Part shown: piece after piece, positions 26,956-35,427 of the stretch | How positions within the stretch are numbered: the stretch's first letter is position 1 | Layout of the letters: each line of letters opens with the position of its first letter | Assembly (NCBI RefSeq): GCF_003148495.1 | Contig: NZ_QGGH01000007.1 | Span: forward strand, 211,575 to 275,574 | Direction: 5' to 3' | Length of the DNA stretch: 64,000 bases | DNA from: Mesorhizobium loti | GTDB lineage: Bacteria; Pseudomonadota; Alphaproteobacteria; Rhizobiales; Rhizobiaceae | The notes under the pieces: generated by a model | The model's database searches: none | Told to the model about the DNA's origin: nothing | What the model saw: only the letters and a program-made list of their open reading frames with translations | Position numbers and translations under genes: made by a program

Positions 26956-28476
26956 ATGCAACTCAGTGTTTTGAAGGCAAATGGACGCAATCTGGCGCGA
27001 GGCTGCGCCGTCCTCATGATTGCAGGCGCCGCGGCCGGGTGCAGTTCCCAGGTTTCGCGGTTCAATGGCGTCGACGACGTCTTTACATCCTCGACCAACA
27101 ATCAGCGCGCCATCATCAACAAGCAGGACGCCGTGCAACAGCCCTATCCGGGCGATGTCGCCGCCGCTCCACTCGATGGCAGCCACACACAATCGGTCAG
27201 CCGTTCCAGCCTCGAGCCTGTCTCGACGCGGCCGCTGCCGCCGCCCGTTGCCCAGGCACAGCCGGCTCCCGCACTGGCGCCCGCAGCGAAGCCGATGCGC
27301 ACCGCATTGGCTCCGGCACCGCATGTCGACAGGACCACGACCGGCACCGTCGCTCCGGCCGCATCGCCTTTCAAGGTTGCGCAGCCCGATGAACCGCGCG
27401 TGGCGTCCTCTGGTAAGCCGCATGCAACCGAGATTGTCGTTCGGGACGGCGAAACGATCGGCGGCCTGGCGCAGCGCTACAAGGTGCCGTCCGACGTGAT
27501 CATGAAGGTCAACGGGCTGAGCGCGACCAAGGGGCTGAAGACCGGCCAGAAGCTGATCATTCCGGCCTATGCCTATTCGAGCAAGGGCGAGGCGAAGGTC
27601 GCCGATGCCAAGCCGGCGAAGGACGGCAAGCACGATCTGCCGGCCACCGCGCCGGACAAGGTCGCCGTTCTGCCGCAGCAGCCGAAGCTCAAGGAAGGTA
27701 AATCCGCCGCTCAGGTCGACACGTCGGCCGCAGCAAGCCAGCCCAAGGAGCCCAAGCCGCAGGTGGCGGCAGCCAAGGCGACTGGCGCTGCTGGCACCTA
27801 CACGGTCCAGTCGGGCGATACGATGTCCTCGATTGCCAGGAAGACCGGCGTCGGCGTCGTTGCGCTTAAGCAGGCCAACGGGATGAAGGATGGACTGCTC
27901 AAGATCGGCCAAACCCTGAAGGTGCCGGCGGGTGGGACCGCGACCGTCGCCAGCGCCAAGCCGGCCAAGATCGATCCGGTGACCACGGCCACCACACAGC
28001 CAACGGCAAAGACCACGCCGTCGGAAACGCTGGCGTCCTACACGCCGCCGAAGAAAGATTCGAAGGTCATCCAGCAGGCCGAGGACGATGACGCCGTCGC
28101 GCCCGACGCCACCGGCATCGGCAAGATGCGCTGGCCGGTGCGCGGCCGTGTGATCTCCGGTTTCGGCTCGGGCAAGGATGGTGTCGACATCGCCGTGCCG
28201 ACGGGAACGCCGGTCAAGGCGGCCGAGAACGGCGTCGTCATCTATGCCGGCGACGGCCTCAAGGAATTCGGCAACACGGTGCTGGTGCGCCACGAGAATG
28301 GCCTGGTCACCGTCTACGGCCACGCCAGCTCGATCGAGGTGCAGCGCGGCCAGAAGGTCAAGCGCGGCCAGGAAATCGCGCTGTCAGGCATGAGCGGCAC
28401 GACGGACTCACCGAAGCTGCACTTCGAAGTGCGCAAGAACTCCGCCCCGGTCGATCCCTCCGGCTATCTCGAATAG
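26956..28476 (+). CDS. NlpD-like lipoprotein with two LysM domains and a degenerate LytM (M23) domain
   Basis: 506 residues. The signal peptide ends in a lipobox (MIAGAAAGC, lipidated Cys near residue 30). LysM 1 lies around 160-205 (VRDGETIGGLAQRYKVPSDV) and LysM 2 around 280-325 (YTVQSGDTMSSIARKTGVGV), separated by Ala/Lys/Pro linkers. A C-terminal LytM domain follows (VDIAVPTGTPVKAAENGVVI ... LHFEVRKN). The first zinc ligand of active M23 enzymes (H in HxGxD) is Lys here (KDGVD), so this is probably a non-catalytic activator of cell-wall amidases, as in NlpD/EnvC. The position after surE-pcm supports NlpD orthology. ATG 26956 is preferred; GTG 26941 is an alternative. Confidence 0.85.
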   Translation: MQLSVLKANGRNLARGCAVLMIAGAAAGCSSQVSRFNGVDDVFTSSTNNQRAIINKQDAVQQPYPGDVAAAPLDGSHTQSVSRSSLEPVSTRPLPPPVAQAQPAPALAPAAKPMRTALAPAPHVDRTTTGTVAPAASPFKVAQPDEPRVASSGKPHATEIVVRDGETIGGLAQRYKVPSDVIMKVNGLSATKGLKTGQKLIIPAYAYSSKGEAKVADAKPAKDGKHDLPATAPDKVAVLPQQPKLKEGKSAAQVDTSAAASQPKEPKPQVAAAKATGAAGTYTVQSGDTMSSIARKTGVGVVALKQANGMKDGLLKIGQTLKVPAGGTATVASAKPAKIDPVTTATTQPTAKTTPSETLASYTPPKKDSKVIQQAEDDDAVAPDATGIGKMRWPVRGRVISGFGSGKDGVDIAVPTGTPVKAAENGVVIYAGDGLKEFGNTVLVRHENGLVTVYGHASSIEVQRGQKVKRGQEIALSGMSGTTDSPKLHFEVRKNSAPVDPSGYLE

Positions 28477-28548
28477 TCGGGGGTTATCTCGAATAGAAGA
28501 AAAAAAGCTATTTGCGGGACGTCTGACCTCCAGTCCGCCCGCCGGCTC

Positions 28549-28577
28549 AGCCCGCTCCGCAAGGAACGGGCTTTTTC
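28549..28577 (+). terminator. Terminator after the NlpD-like gene
   Basis: AGCCCG ... CGGGCT stem extended by TCC/GGA inside the loop and followed by TTTTT. It lies between the convergent NlpD-like and DUF815 genes. Confidence 0.75.
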
Positions 28578-28596
28578 AGTTCAGCTCGACTCTAGT

Positions 28597-29472
28597 TTAA
28601 TCCTTGAGCGGCTTGCCGAGCCGTCCGGCCAGGTCCTGGGTGAACTGCCAGGCGACGCGGCCCGAGCGGCTGCCGCGCGTCGTTGCCCATTCCAGCGCCT
28701 CAGTGCGCAACTGCTCGGGATCGATGGCCAGGCCATGATGGCTGATATAGCCGTCGATCATGTCGAGATATTCGTCCTGCGAACATTTGTGGAAGCCGAG
28801 CCACAGGCCGAAGCGGTCGGACAGCGACACCTTTTCCTCGACCGCTTCGGACGGGTTGATCGCGGTCGAGCGCTCATTGTCGATCATGTCGCGCGGCAAC
28901 AGATGGCGGCGGTTCGAGGTGGCATAGAAGATGACATTGGCCGGGCGGCCCTCGACACCGCCTTCGAGCGCTGCCTTGAGCGATTTGTAGGAGGTGTCGT
29001 CGTGGTCGAAGGAGAGGTCGTCGCAAAACAGGATGAAGCGGAAAGGGGCCGCCTTCAGCAATCCCATTAGCTTCGGCAGCGTGTCGATGTCCTCGCGGTG
29101 GATTTCGATCAGCTTCAACGGCAGGTCGGACTTGGCCTTGGCGTTGATTTCGGCATGCACGGCCTTGACCAGCGACGATTTGCCCATGCCGCGCGCGCCC
29201 CACAACAACACGTTGTTGGCTGGATAGCCGGCCGCGAAGCGTTCGGTGTTGTCGACAAGGATGTCGCGGACGCGGTCGACGCCACGGATCAGGCCGATGT
29301 CGACGCGGTTGACCTTGCGCACCGGCTCCAGATAGCCCGGATCGGCCTGCCAGACGAAGCAATCGGCGTCGCCGAGGTCGGTTTCGGGCACCGGTGGCGG
29401 GGCGAGACGGCTCACCGCCTCGATCAGCCGGTCGAGTTTCTGGTTCAGGGCTTCAATGCTGCTGTCGGTCAT
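28597..29472 (-). CDS. DUF815 AAA-type ATPase
   Basis: 291-residue P-loop ATPase of the DUF815 family. Walker A is LLWGARGMGKSSLVKAVHAE and Walker B is FILFCDDLSFD; a sensor-like ATSNRRHLLPR and an arginine-rich C-terminus (TTRGSRSGRVAWQFTQDLAG) follow. The N-terminal 30 residues form a coiled coil. The cellular role of this widespread family is not established; it is often a single gene. ATG 29472 starts MTDSSIEALNQKLDRLIEAV. Confidence 0.88.
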   Translation of the reverse strand: MTDSSIEALNQKLDRLIEAVSRLAPPPVPETDLGDADCFVWQADPGYLEPVRKVNRVDIGLIRGVDRVRDILVDNTERFAAGYPANNVLLWGARGMGKSSLVKAVHAEINAKAKSDLPLKLIEIHREDIDTLPKLMGLLKAAPFRFILFCDDLSFDHDDTSYKSLKAALEGGVEGRPANVIFYATSNRRHLLPRDMIDNERSTAINPSEAVEEKVSLSDRFGLWLGFHKCSQDEYLDMIDGYISHHGLAIDPEQLRTEALEWATTRGSRSGRVAWQFTQDLAGRLGKPLKD

Positions 29473-29706
29473 GTCTGTCTTTTATTTTCGCGTTTTTGAC
29501 GTGTGGGAGCGTGGACGTGGCCGATTCCGTCGGGTTCGAAATCGGTTGCAACCTTTTGTTCGAACGTGATCTTTTCCGAAAACCGGCTCGCGCTCTTTGC
29601 GATCATGCTCTAACACGGCTCAACAGGCCGGAAAAGCAGCCGATTTGGCCGGCCGCGCAGTTGCATTGACAACTTTACCGACTATATTCCGGCCAAATTT
29701 CAAGGG

Positions 29707-29730
29707 GCCGCCAAATTGGCGGCTGTTTTC
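29707..29730 (+). promoter_or_regulatory. Palindrome plus T-tract in the yajC leader
   Basis: GCCGCCAA-A-TTGGCGGC (29707-29723) followed by TGTTTTC, ending about 10 bases before the yajC Shine-Dalgarno sequence. It resembles an intrinsic terminator/attenuator or a dimeric operator. Function is inferred only. Confidence 0.4.
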
Positions 29731-29749
29731 AAAATTCAGGAGTACCTCG

Positions 29750-30088
29750 ATGTTCGTGACACCGGCATACGCCCAAGGTATCGGCGCCTCTCCCGACATG
29801 TTCATCAGCATTTTGCCGTTTGTCCTGATTTTCGTGATCATGTATTTTCTGATCATCCGGCCGCAGCGCACGCAGCTGAAGAAGCGCGGCGAGATGCTGG
29901 CCGCGGTCCGTCGCGGCGACACGGTCGTCACCGGCGGCGGCTTCGTCGGCAAGGTGACCAAGGTGATCGACGACAACGAGCTCGAGATCGACCTCGGCGG
30001 CGGCATGAAAGTGACCGCGCTGCGTTCGACGATCGCCGATGTGCGCGTCAAGGGCGAGCCGGTGGCAAACCAGAACGCCAAGAAATAA
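29750..30088 (+). CDS. yajC: Preprotein translocase subunit YajC
   Basis: 112-residue single-span inner-membrane protein of the SecDF-YajC complex. It has a short N-terminus (MFVTPAYAQGIG), one helix (ISILPFVLIFVIMYFLIIRP), then the conserved RRGDTVVTGGGFVGKVTKV domain. ATG 29750 follows AGGAG. secDF begins 51 bases downstream. Confidence 0.95.
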   Translation: MFVTPAYAQGIGASPDMFISILPFVLIFVIMYFLIIRPQRTQLKKRGEMLAAVRRGDTVVTGGGFVGKVTKVIDDNELEIDLGGGMKVTALRSTIADVRVKGEPVANQNAKK

Positions 30089-30139
30089 TCCAATTTTAGG
30101 CGGAGCGATCCGCGGACACGCTCTGACGGACGACGCCAT

Positions 30140-32689
30140 ATGCTGTATTTTTCGCGCTTCAAGATGATCCTGATCTGGGTGGCCGTGGCCATCACAGTGA
30201 TCCTCGCCGCGCCCAACCTCATCCCCGCAAGCACCTTGGCCCAACTGCCCAGCTGGGTGCCGAAGCGTCAGATGACGCTCGGCCTTGATCTGCAGGGCGG
30301 CTCGCACATCCTGCTGGAGATGAATCAGAACGATCTGATCAAGGACCGGCTGGAGACGACGCGCGACGAGATCCGCACGCTGCTGCGCGACGCCAAGATC
30401 GGCTATACCGGCCTTGCCGGTACCGGACGGACCTTGCAGGTCCGCATCACCGATCCCGCCCAGGTCGCTGCCGCCAAGACGGCGCTGAAGACGCTGACCG
30501 ATCCGGTCGCTGCCGGCCTGTTCACCGGCGGCTCCATCCAGGAAATGACGCTCGACGACTCCGAGCCCGGCCTGCTCAAGTTCAACGTCACCGATGCCGG
30601 CATCAAGTATCGCACATCGACCGCATTGACGCAGTCGATCGAGGTGGTCGAGCGCCGCGTCAACGAACTCGGCACGACCGAACCCATCGTGCAGCGGCAG
30701 GGCGACGACCGCATCCTTGTCCAGGTGCCGGGTCTCCAGGACCCGCAAAGGCTGAAGGAAATCCTCGGCCAGACCGCCAAGCTGACCTTCCAGATGGTCG
30801 ACCAGTCGATGCCGGTGCAGGACGCGCTCAATGGCCGTCCGCCTGCCGGCTCGTCGGTGCTGTATTCGCAGGACGATCCGCCGGTTCCCTATCTGATCGA
30901 GAACCGCGTCATCGTCTCGGGTGAAAACCTCGTCGATGCCCAGGCGACATACAATTCGCAGAACAACGAGCCGGTGGTGTCGTTCCGCTTCGACTCGAAG
31001 GGCGCCGCGCGCTTCGGTCAGGCCACCGCGCAGAATGTCGGCAAGCTGTTCGCCATCATCCTCGACAACCAGGTGATTTCGGCGCCGCAGATCCGTGAGC
31101 CGATCCTCGGCGGCACCGGCCAGATCTCCGGCAATTTCACCGCCCAGAGCGCCAACGACCTCGCGGTGCTGCTGCGCGCCGGCGCCTTGCCCGCGACGCT
31201 GACGGTGATCGAAGAACGCACAGTGGGTCCCGGCCTCGGCCAGGATTCGATCCATGCTGGCAAGGTGGCCGGCATCATCGGTTCTATCCTCGTCGTCGCC
31301 TTCATGTTCGTCGCCTATGGCTTCCTCGGCTTCCTCGCCAACATCGCGCTGGCGGTGCACGTGGCGATGATCGTCGGCGTGCTCTCGCTGCTTGGTGCGA
31401 CGCTGACCTTGCCGGGCATCGCCGGTATCGTGCTGACCATCGGCATGGCAGTCGATTCCAACGTTCTGATCTACGAGCGCATCCGCGAGGAGCGACGCGC
31501 GGGCCGCTCCGTGATCCAGGCGATCGATACCGGTTTCACCAAGGCGCTGGCGACCATCGTCGATTCCAACATAACCTCGCTGATCGCCACCGTGGTGCTG
31601 TTCTATCTCGGTACCGGGCCGGTGAAGGGCTTTGCCATCACTTATGCGATCGGCATCCTGACAACCGTCTTCACCGCCTTCACCTTCACCCGACTGCTGG
31701 TCTCGATCTGGCTGCGCCGGGCACGTCCAAAGGAGTTGCCGCGTGCCCCGGTAACCTTCGTTCCGCCCGGCACCAAGATCCCCTTCATGGGCATCCGTCG
31801 CTGGACGTTCACGCTCTCGAGTGCACTTTCGATCCTGTCGGTGGTACTTTTCATGACCGTCGGCATCAATTACGGCATCGATTTCAAGGGTGGTTCGCTG
31901 ATCGAGGTGCAGGCCAAGAGCGGCAATGCCGATCTCGCCGACCTTCGCGCGCGGCTGACCGAACTCAACATCGGTGAAGTCCAGGTCCAACAGTTCGGTA
32001 CGCCGAACGACGTGTTGATCCGCGTCGGGACGCAGGATGGTGGCGAGAATGCCGAGCAGACCGTCATCGACAAGGTGCGCGGCGAGTTGCAGGACAGTTA
32101 TGACTTCCGCCGCGTCGAAGTGGTTGGACCGACGGTTTCAGGCGAACTCGCGAAGCAAGGCACGATCGCCATGCTGATCGCGCTGCTTGGCATCCTGATC
32201 TATGTCTGGTTCCGCTTCGAATGGCAGTTCGCTGTCGGCGCCATCGTGGCGACGGTGCACGATGTGGTCATGACGCTTGGCTTCTTCGTCATCAGCGGAC
32301 TGGAGTTCAACCAGTCATCGCTGGCGGCGATCCTGACCATTATCGGCTATTCGCTGAATGACACGATCGTGGTCTATGACCGCGTTCGCGAGGATCTGCG
32401 AAAATACAAACGCATGCCGCTGCCGCAACTCTTGAACAACGCCATCAACGAGACGTTGTCGAGAACGACGCTGACCTCGGTGACGACGATCCTGGCGCTG
32501 CTGGCGCTGGTGCTGTTCGGCGGCGAGGTGATCCGCTCGTTCACCATGGCCATGCTGTTCGGCGTCGTCTTCGGCACCTATTCGTCGATCTTCATCGCCG
32601 CACCGCTGCTGATCCTGTTCAAGCTGCGGCCGCAGACTACGGCCGACGAGGAGAAGCCGGTCGGTGGCGGCAAGGCGGTCGCGACCTGA
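30140..32689 (+). CDS. secDF: SecD-SecF fusion protein translocase
   Basis: 849 residues. The SecD half (helix at residues 8-27, LGLDLQGGSHILLEM, periplasmic P1 domain, then five helices with the IVLTIGMAVDSNVLIYERIR motif) is fused to the SecF half beginning near residue 545 (SILSVVLFMTVGINYGIDFKGG) with its own ILTIIGYSLNDTIVVYDRVR motif. It uses the proton-motive force to complete Sec-dependent export. The fusion is usual in many alphaproteobacteria. It heads a cluster with the two downstream complex-I-assembly-factor homologues. Confidence 0.96.
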   Translation: MLYFSRFKMILIWVAVAITVILAAPNLIPASTLAQLPSWVPKRQMTLGLDLQGGSHILLEMNQNDLIKDRLETTRDEIRTLLRDAKIGYTGLAGTGRTLQVRITDPAQVAAAKTALKTLTDPVAAGLFTGGSIQEMTLDDSEPGLLKFNVTDAGIKYRTSTALTQSIEVVERRVNELGTTEPIVQRQGDDRILVQVPGLQDPQRLKEILGQTAKLTFQMVDQSMPVQDALNGRPPAGSSVLYSQDDPPVPYLIENRVIVSGENLVDAQATYNSQNNEPVVSFRFDSKGAARFGQATAQNVGKLFAIILDNQVISAPQIREPILGGTGQISGNFTAQSANDLAVLLRAGALPATLTVIEERTVGPGLGQDSIHAGKVAGIIGSILVVAFMFVAYGFLGFLANIALAVHVAMIVGVLSLLGATLTLPGIAGIVLTIGMAVDSNVLIYERIREERRAGRSVIQAIDTGFTKALATIVDSNITSLIATVVLFYLGTGPVKGFAITYAIGILTTVFTAFTFTRLLVSIWLRRARPKELPRAPVTFVPPGTKIPFMGIRRWTFTLSSALSILSVVLFMTVGINYGIDFKGGSLIEVQAKSGNADLADLRARLTELNIGEVQVQQFGTPNDVLIRVGTQDGGENAEQTVIDKVRGELQDSYDFRRVEVVGPTVSGELAKQGTIAMLIALLGILIYVWFRFEWQFAVGAIVATVHDVVMTLGFFVISGLEFNQSSLAAILTIIGYSLNDTIVVYDRVREDLRKYKRMPLPQLLNNAINETLSRTTLTSVTTILALLALVLFGGEVIRSFTMAMLFGVVFGTYSSIFIAAPLLILFKLRPQTTADEEKPVGGGKAVAT

Positions 32690-32717
32690 CGCGCCGCCCC
32701 GAAGGGGTGACAAAACG

Positions 32718-33110
32718 GTGACCAGCAAAGGCATCGTCATCCGCGAGGCGCATTTTCCAGGCCGCGCGCCGATCGAAGCCTACGGCAATGGTGGGTTCCG
32801 CTTTGCCGACATGTCGCATCGCGGCTCGCTGCTCTGTCTGCCATCCGGCATCCATGGCTGGGAGCCGGCGGATCCCCTGGCGCTGACGGTGGCGGACTTC
32901 GACAGGCTGCTGACTGAGGCCGACAAGGTCGAGATCCTGCTGGTCGGCATGGGTAGGGATCTCAGGCCATTGCCCGCCGCGCTGCGGGCCGCGCTGAAGG
33001 CCGCCGGCATTGCGTCCGACCCGATGTCGACCGGTGCCGCGGTACGGACCTACAATGTCCTTCTGGCGGAAGAGCGCGCCGTGGCTGCCGCGCTCATTGC
33101 CGTCGATTGA
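32718..33110 (+). CDS. Mth938-domain protein (DUF498, NDUFAF3-like)
   Basis: 130-residue single-domain protein of the Mth938/DUF498 family, to which human complex I assembly factor NDUFAF3 belongs. Characteristic features: an early beta-rich part (IEAYGNGGFRFADMSHRGSL) and VEILLVGMGRDLRPLPAALR, then a C-terminal helix pair with STGAAVRTYNVLLAEERAVA. GTG 32718 is chosen because GGGGTGA lies just upstream and the sequence before it is not conserved. It follows secDF by 28 bases and is nearly abutting the next gene (stop 33110, start 33112). A function in respiratory complex assembly is inferred from the family. Confidence 0.82.
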   Translation: MTSKGIVIREAHFPGRAPIEAYGNGGFRFADMSHRGSLLCLPSGIHGWEPADPLALTVADFDRLLTEADKVEILLVGMGRDLRPLPAALRAALKAAGIASDPMSTGAAVRTYNVLLAEERAVAAALIAVD

Positions 33111-33111
33111 C

Positions 33112-33954
33112 ATGTCTCAAAGCGCCAAAATCGTCATGGACGCGGTGCGCGCCGCCGATCATGACCGCTATCTGACCGCGCTTTATGCGCCGGCGGACAA
33201 GCGCGACGCGCTGTTTTCGCTCTACGCCTTCAATGCCGAGATCGCAGGCATTCGCGATCGCATCCATGAGGCGCTGCCGGGCGAGGTGCGGCTGCAATGG
33301 TGGCGCGATGTCATTGCCGCCGGCGGCGAGGCGGGCGCCGGCCATCCCACAGCTGAAGCCTTGAATGCCACCATAGCGACATTCAACCTGCCGAAACTGG
33401 CCTTCGAGAACATGCTCGATGCGCGCATCTTCGACCTCTACGACGACTCGATGCCGTCGCGCACCGATCTGGAAGGCTATTGCGGCGAGACGGCCGCCGC
33501 GCTCATCCAGCTTGCGGCGATGATACTCGATCCCGGCGAGGCGCCGCGCTTTGCCGCACTGGCGGGCAGGGCAGGCTGTGCGCAGGCGATGACCGGCCTG
33601 CTGCTCCTGTTGCCGCTGCACCGCAAACGCGGGCAATGTTTTATCCCGGCCGATATCCTTGCTGCGGCTGGCTCTTCGCCGCAGGAGTTCATCACCGGCG
33701 ATGGCGGTCCTGGCGCCAAGCGCGCGGTGGCGGCAATGATCGCGCTGGCACGCGACCATCTTTCCGCCTTCGAACAGGGCGCATCGGCCTTGCCTGTCTC
33801 GCTGCGCCCGGCATTCCTGCCACTGGCCCTGTCGCGCGCCTACCTGACAAAAATGGAAAGTGGCTCGCCGCTCGATGGTGTGGCGCGGCTATCGGCTTTG
33901 CGCCGGCATTGGCTGCTGCTGCGTCGTGCGACCAAGGGCTGGCCGGCACTTTGA
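33112..33954 (+). CDS. Squalene/phytoene synthase-family protein, NDUFAF6-like
   Basis: 280 residues with the all-helical prenyl-synthase fold: DHDRYLTALYAPADKRDALF, LFSLYAFNAEIAGIRDRI, RLQWWRDVI, YCGETAAALIQLA. The first aspartate-rich DxxxD motif of true squalene/phytoene synthases is replaced (NAEIAGIRD), as in the NDUFAF6 subgroup, so prenyl-diphosphate condensation is doubtful. NDUFAF6 is a complex I assembly factor, and the neighbour is an NDUFAF3-type gene. ATG 33112 starts one base after the previous stop. A perfect operator overlaps its stop codon. Confidence 0.8.
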   Translation: MSQSAKIVMDAVRAADHDRYLTALYAPADKRDALFSLYAFNAEIAGIRDRIHEALPGEVRLQWWRDVIAAGGEAGAGHPTAEALNATIATFNLPKLAFENMLDARIFDLYDDSMPSRTDLEGYCGETAAALIQLAAMILDPGEAPRFAALAGRAGCAQAMTGLLLLLPLHRKRGQCFIPADILAAAGSSPQEFITGDGGPGAKRAVAAMIALARDHLSAFEQGASALPVSLRPAFLPLALSRAYLTKMESGSPLDGVARLSALRRHWLLLRRATKGWPAL

Positions 33955-33966
33955 CGTAAACGTCAA
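33951..33966 (+). promoter_or_regulatory. Perfect LiuR/MerR-type operator TTGACGTAAACGTCAA
   Basis: 7-bp arms TTGACGT/ACGTCAA around AA, overlapping the stop codon of the upstream gene and 70 bases before ATG 34037. It resembles the ACGTnnACGT-type operator of MerR regulators such as LiuR. The left arm plus centre also occurs at 4353 and 6018 before the FadL-like genes. Confidence 0.55.
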
Positions 33967-34036
33967 TCATGCTAAGAGCTTTCCGAGTCAGAACTGTTGC
34001 CGCAGACAACAGTCCGGCCGGAGGAGATACCGATCC

Positions 34037-34471
34037 ATGAGCTTGCCTGTGCTGGTCGCGATCGTCGCCCTTGGCATTGCGCTGTCGGTCGCCGCGGTGC
34101 ATTTCACCGGCGGCAGCAAGACGGCCACGCTTGCCGGAACGGATCAGGCGCTGAGCCGTTTCGCCGAGGATTTTCCCGACGAGGTGGCGACCGTGGTGCG
34201 CCTGACGGCGGATGCCAGGACGGCGTTTCTGGATATCGGGCGAGGGCGCATCGGGATCGTTCACAGCATCGGCGACTGCTTCTTGACCCGCATCGTCACG
34301 CCTCAAGATGTCGCAGTTTTGAACGCCGGAGATGTGAATACGGTCTCGTTCCGGCTCGCCGATTTCACCTGGAAGGGCGGCCGCTTCCGCTTTGCCAGCG
34401 CAGCGGATGCGCAAGGCGTGCTGGAAGCGCTTGAGCTGCAACATCCGAATTCCGCCAGGGAGGCCGCGTGA
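34037..34471 (+). CDS. Small membrane-anchored protein paired with sterol desaturase
   Basis: 144 residues. An N-terminal helix (MSLPVLVAIVALGIALSVAA) anchors a soluble domain of about 115 residues (DFPDEVATVVRLTADARTAF ... GVLEALELQ). I do not recognise the family. ATG 34037 is preceded by GGAGGAGA, a strong SD; the frame opens earlier inside the upstream gene. Its stop overlaps the start of the sterol desaturase gene, so the two products probably work together. The operator at 33951 suggests that a MerR-type regulator controls the pair. Confidence 0.7.
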   Translation: MSLPVLVAIVALGIALSVAAVHFTGGSKTATLAGTDQALSRFAEDFPDEVATVVRLTADARTAFLDIGRGRIGIVHSIGDCFLTRIVTPQDVAVLNAGDVNTVSFRLADFTWKGGRFRFASAADAQGVLEALELQHPNSAREAA

Positions 34472-35421
34472 TGGACAGCTACAATTTCCCGCAAGTCACC
34501 CAACTGGCCATCCCGTTCTTCGTTGTCGCGATCCTGATCGAGCTTTGGTTGGTGCGCACCGGCCGTGCCAAGGGTTCGTTCGAGACGCGCGACACCTTGA
34601 CCAGCCTGATGATGGGCACCGGCAATGTCGTTGCCGGGCTGCTGCTTGGCGTCGTGTCCTACTGGGCGCTGCTGTGGCTCTGGCAATTCCGCGTCTTCAA
34701 TCTCGGCCTGTCGGTCTGGGTGTTCCTCGCCGCCTTCCTGCTCGATGATCTGCGCTACTATGTCTATCACCGCATCGCGCACCGGGTGCGCTGGGTGTGG
34801 GCCGAACACGTCAACCACCATTCCAGCCAGCACTACAATCTGTCGACGGCGTTGCGACAAAGCTGGACGGGCCTGTTCACCTTCATGTTCGTGCTGCAGG
34901 CGCCGCTGGTGCTGCTTGGCTTTCATCCGGCGGTGATTGCCTTCACCTTCGGCTTCAACCTGGTGTGGCAGTTCTGGATCCACACCGAGACCATCGGCAG
35001 AATGTGGGGCTGGTTCGAATTCGTCTTCAACACGCCGTCACACCACCGCGTCCACCACGCCACCAATCCGCGCTATCTCGACGCCAACTATGCCGGCACG
35101 CTGATCATCTGGGATCGCATGTTCGGCACCTTCGTCGGGGAACTGGAAGAAGACCGGCCGCGCTACGGCATCGTCAGAAACCTCGGCACCTTCAATCCGC
35201 TGAAAGTGGCGTTCCATGAATGGATCGGCATGTTCAGCGATGCCTTTGCGCCCGCCCTGACCTTGAGTGATCGCCTGAATTATCTGATCAAGCCCCCCGG
35301 CTGGAGCCATGACGGCTCACGCGAAACGTCGGAAAGCCTTAAGGCAGCGTATGTCAGACGGAATCCAGATGAGGCCGGCAAGCCGGGGCTGCCGATGGCA
35401 GGTGCCGAGCCAGTCGAATAG
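34471..35421 (+). CDS. Sterol desaturase / fatty-acid hydroxylase superfamily membrane protein
   Basis: 316-residue di-iron membrane oxygenase. Histidine boxes: HRIAHR, HVNHHSSQHYN and HHRVHHATNPR, with at least four membrane helices (the first at about 8-28, LAIPFFVVAILIELWLV). Substrates of this superfamily include sterols, fatty acids, carotenoids and ether lipids; the exact one is not evident. ATG 34471 overlaps the stop of the upstream gene; GTG 34468 is an equal alternative. It converges on trmFO, with only six bases between the stops. Confidence 0.88.
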   Translation: MDSYNFPQVTQLAIPFFVVAILIELWLVRTGRAKGSFETRDTLTSLMMGTGNVVAGLLLGVVSYWALLWLWQFRVFNLGLSVWVFLAAFLLDDLRYYVYHRIAHRVRWVWAEHVNHHSSQHYNLSTALRQSWTGLFTFMFVLQAPLVLLGFHPAVIAFTFGFNLVWQFWIHTETIGRMWGWFEFVFNTPSHHRVHHATNPRYLDANYAGTLIIWDRMFGTFVGELEEDRPRYGIVRNLGTFNPLKVAFHEWIGMFSDAFAPALTLSDRLNYLIKPPGWSHDGSRETSESLKAAYVRRNPDEAGKPGLPMAGAEPVE

Positions 35422-35427
35422 GGAGTT

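Noticed and set aside
29729..31990. 753-codon minus-strand frame opposite secDF
   Set aside because: Antisense shadow; composition dominated by His, Arg, Asp and Gln with no domain.
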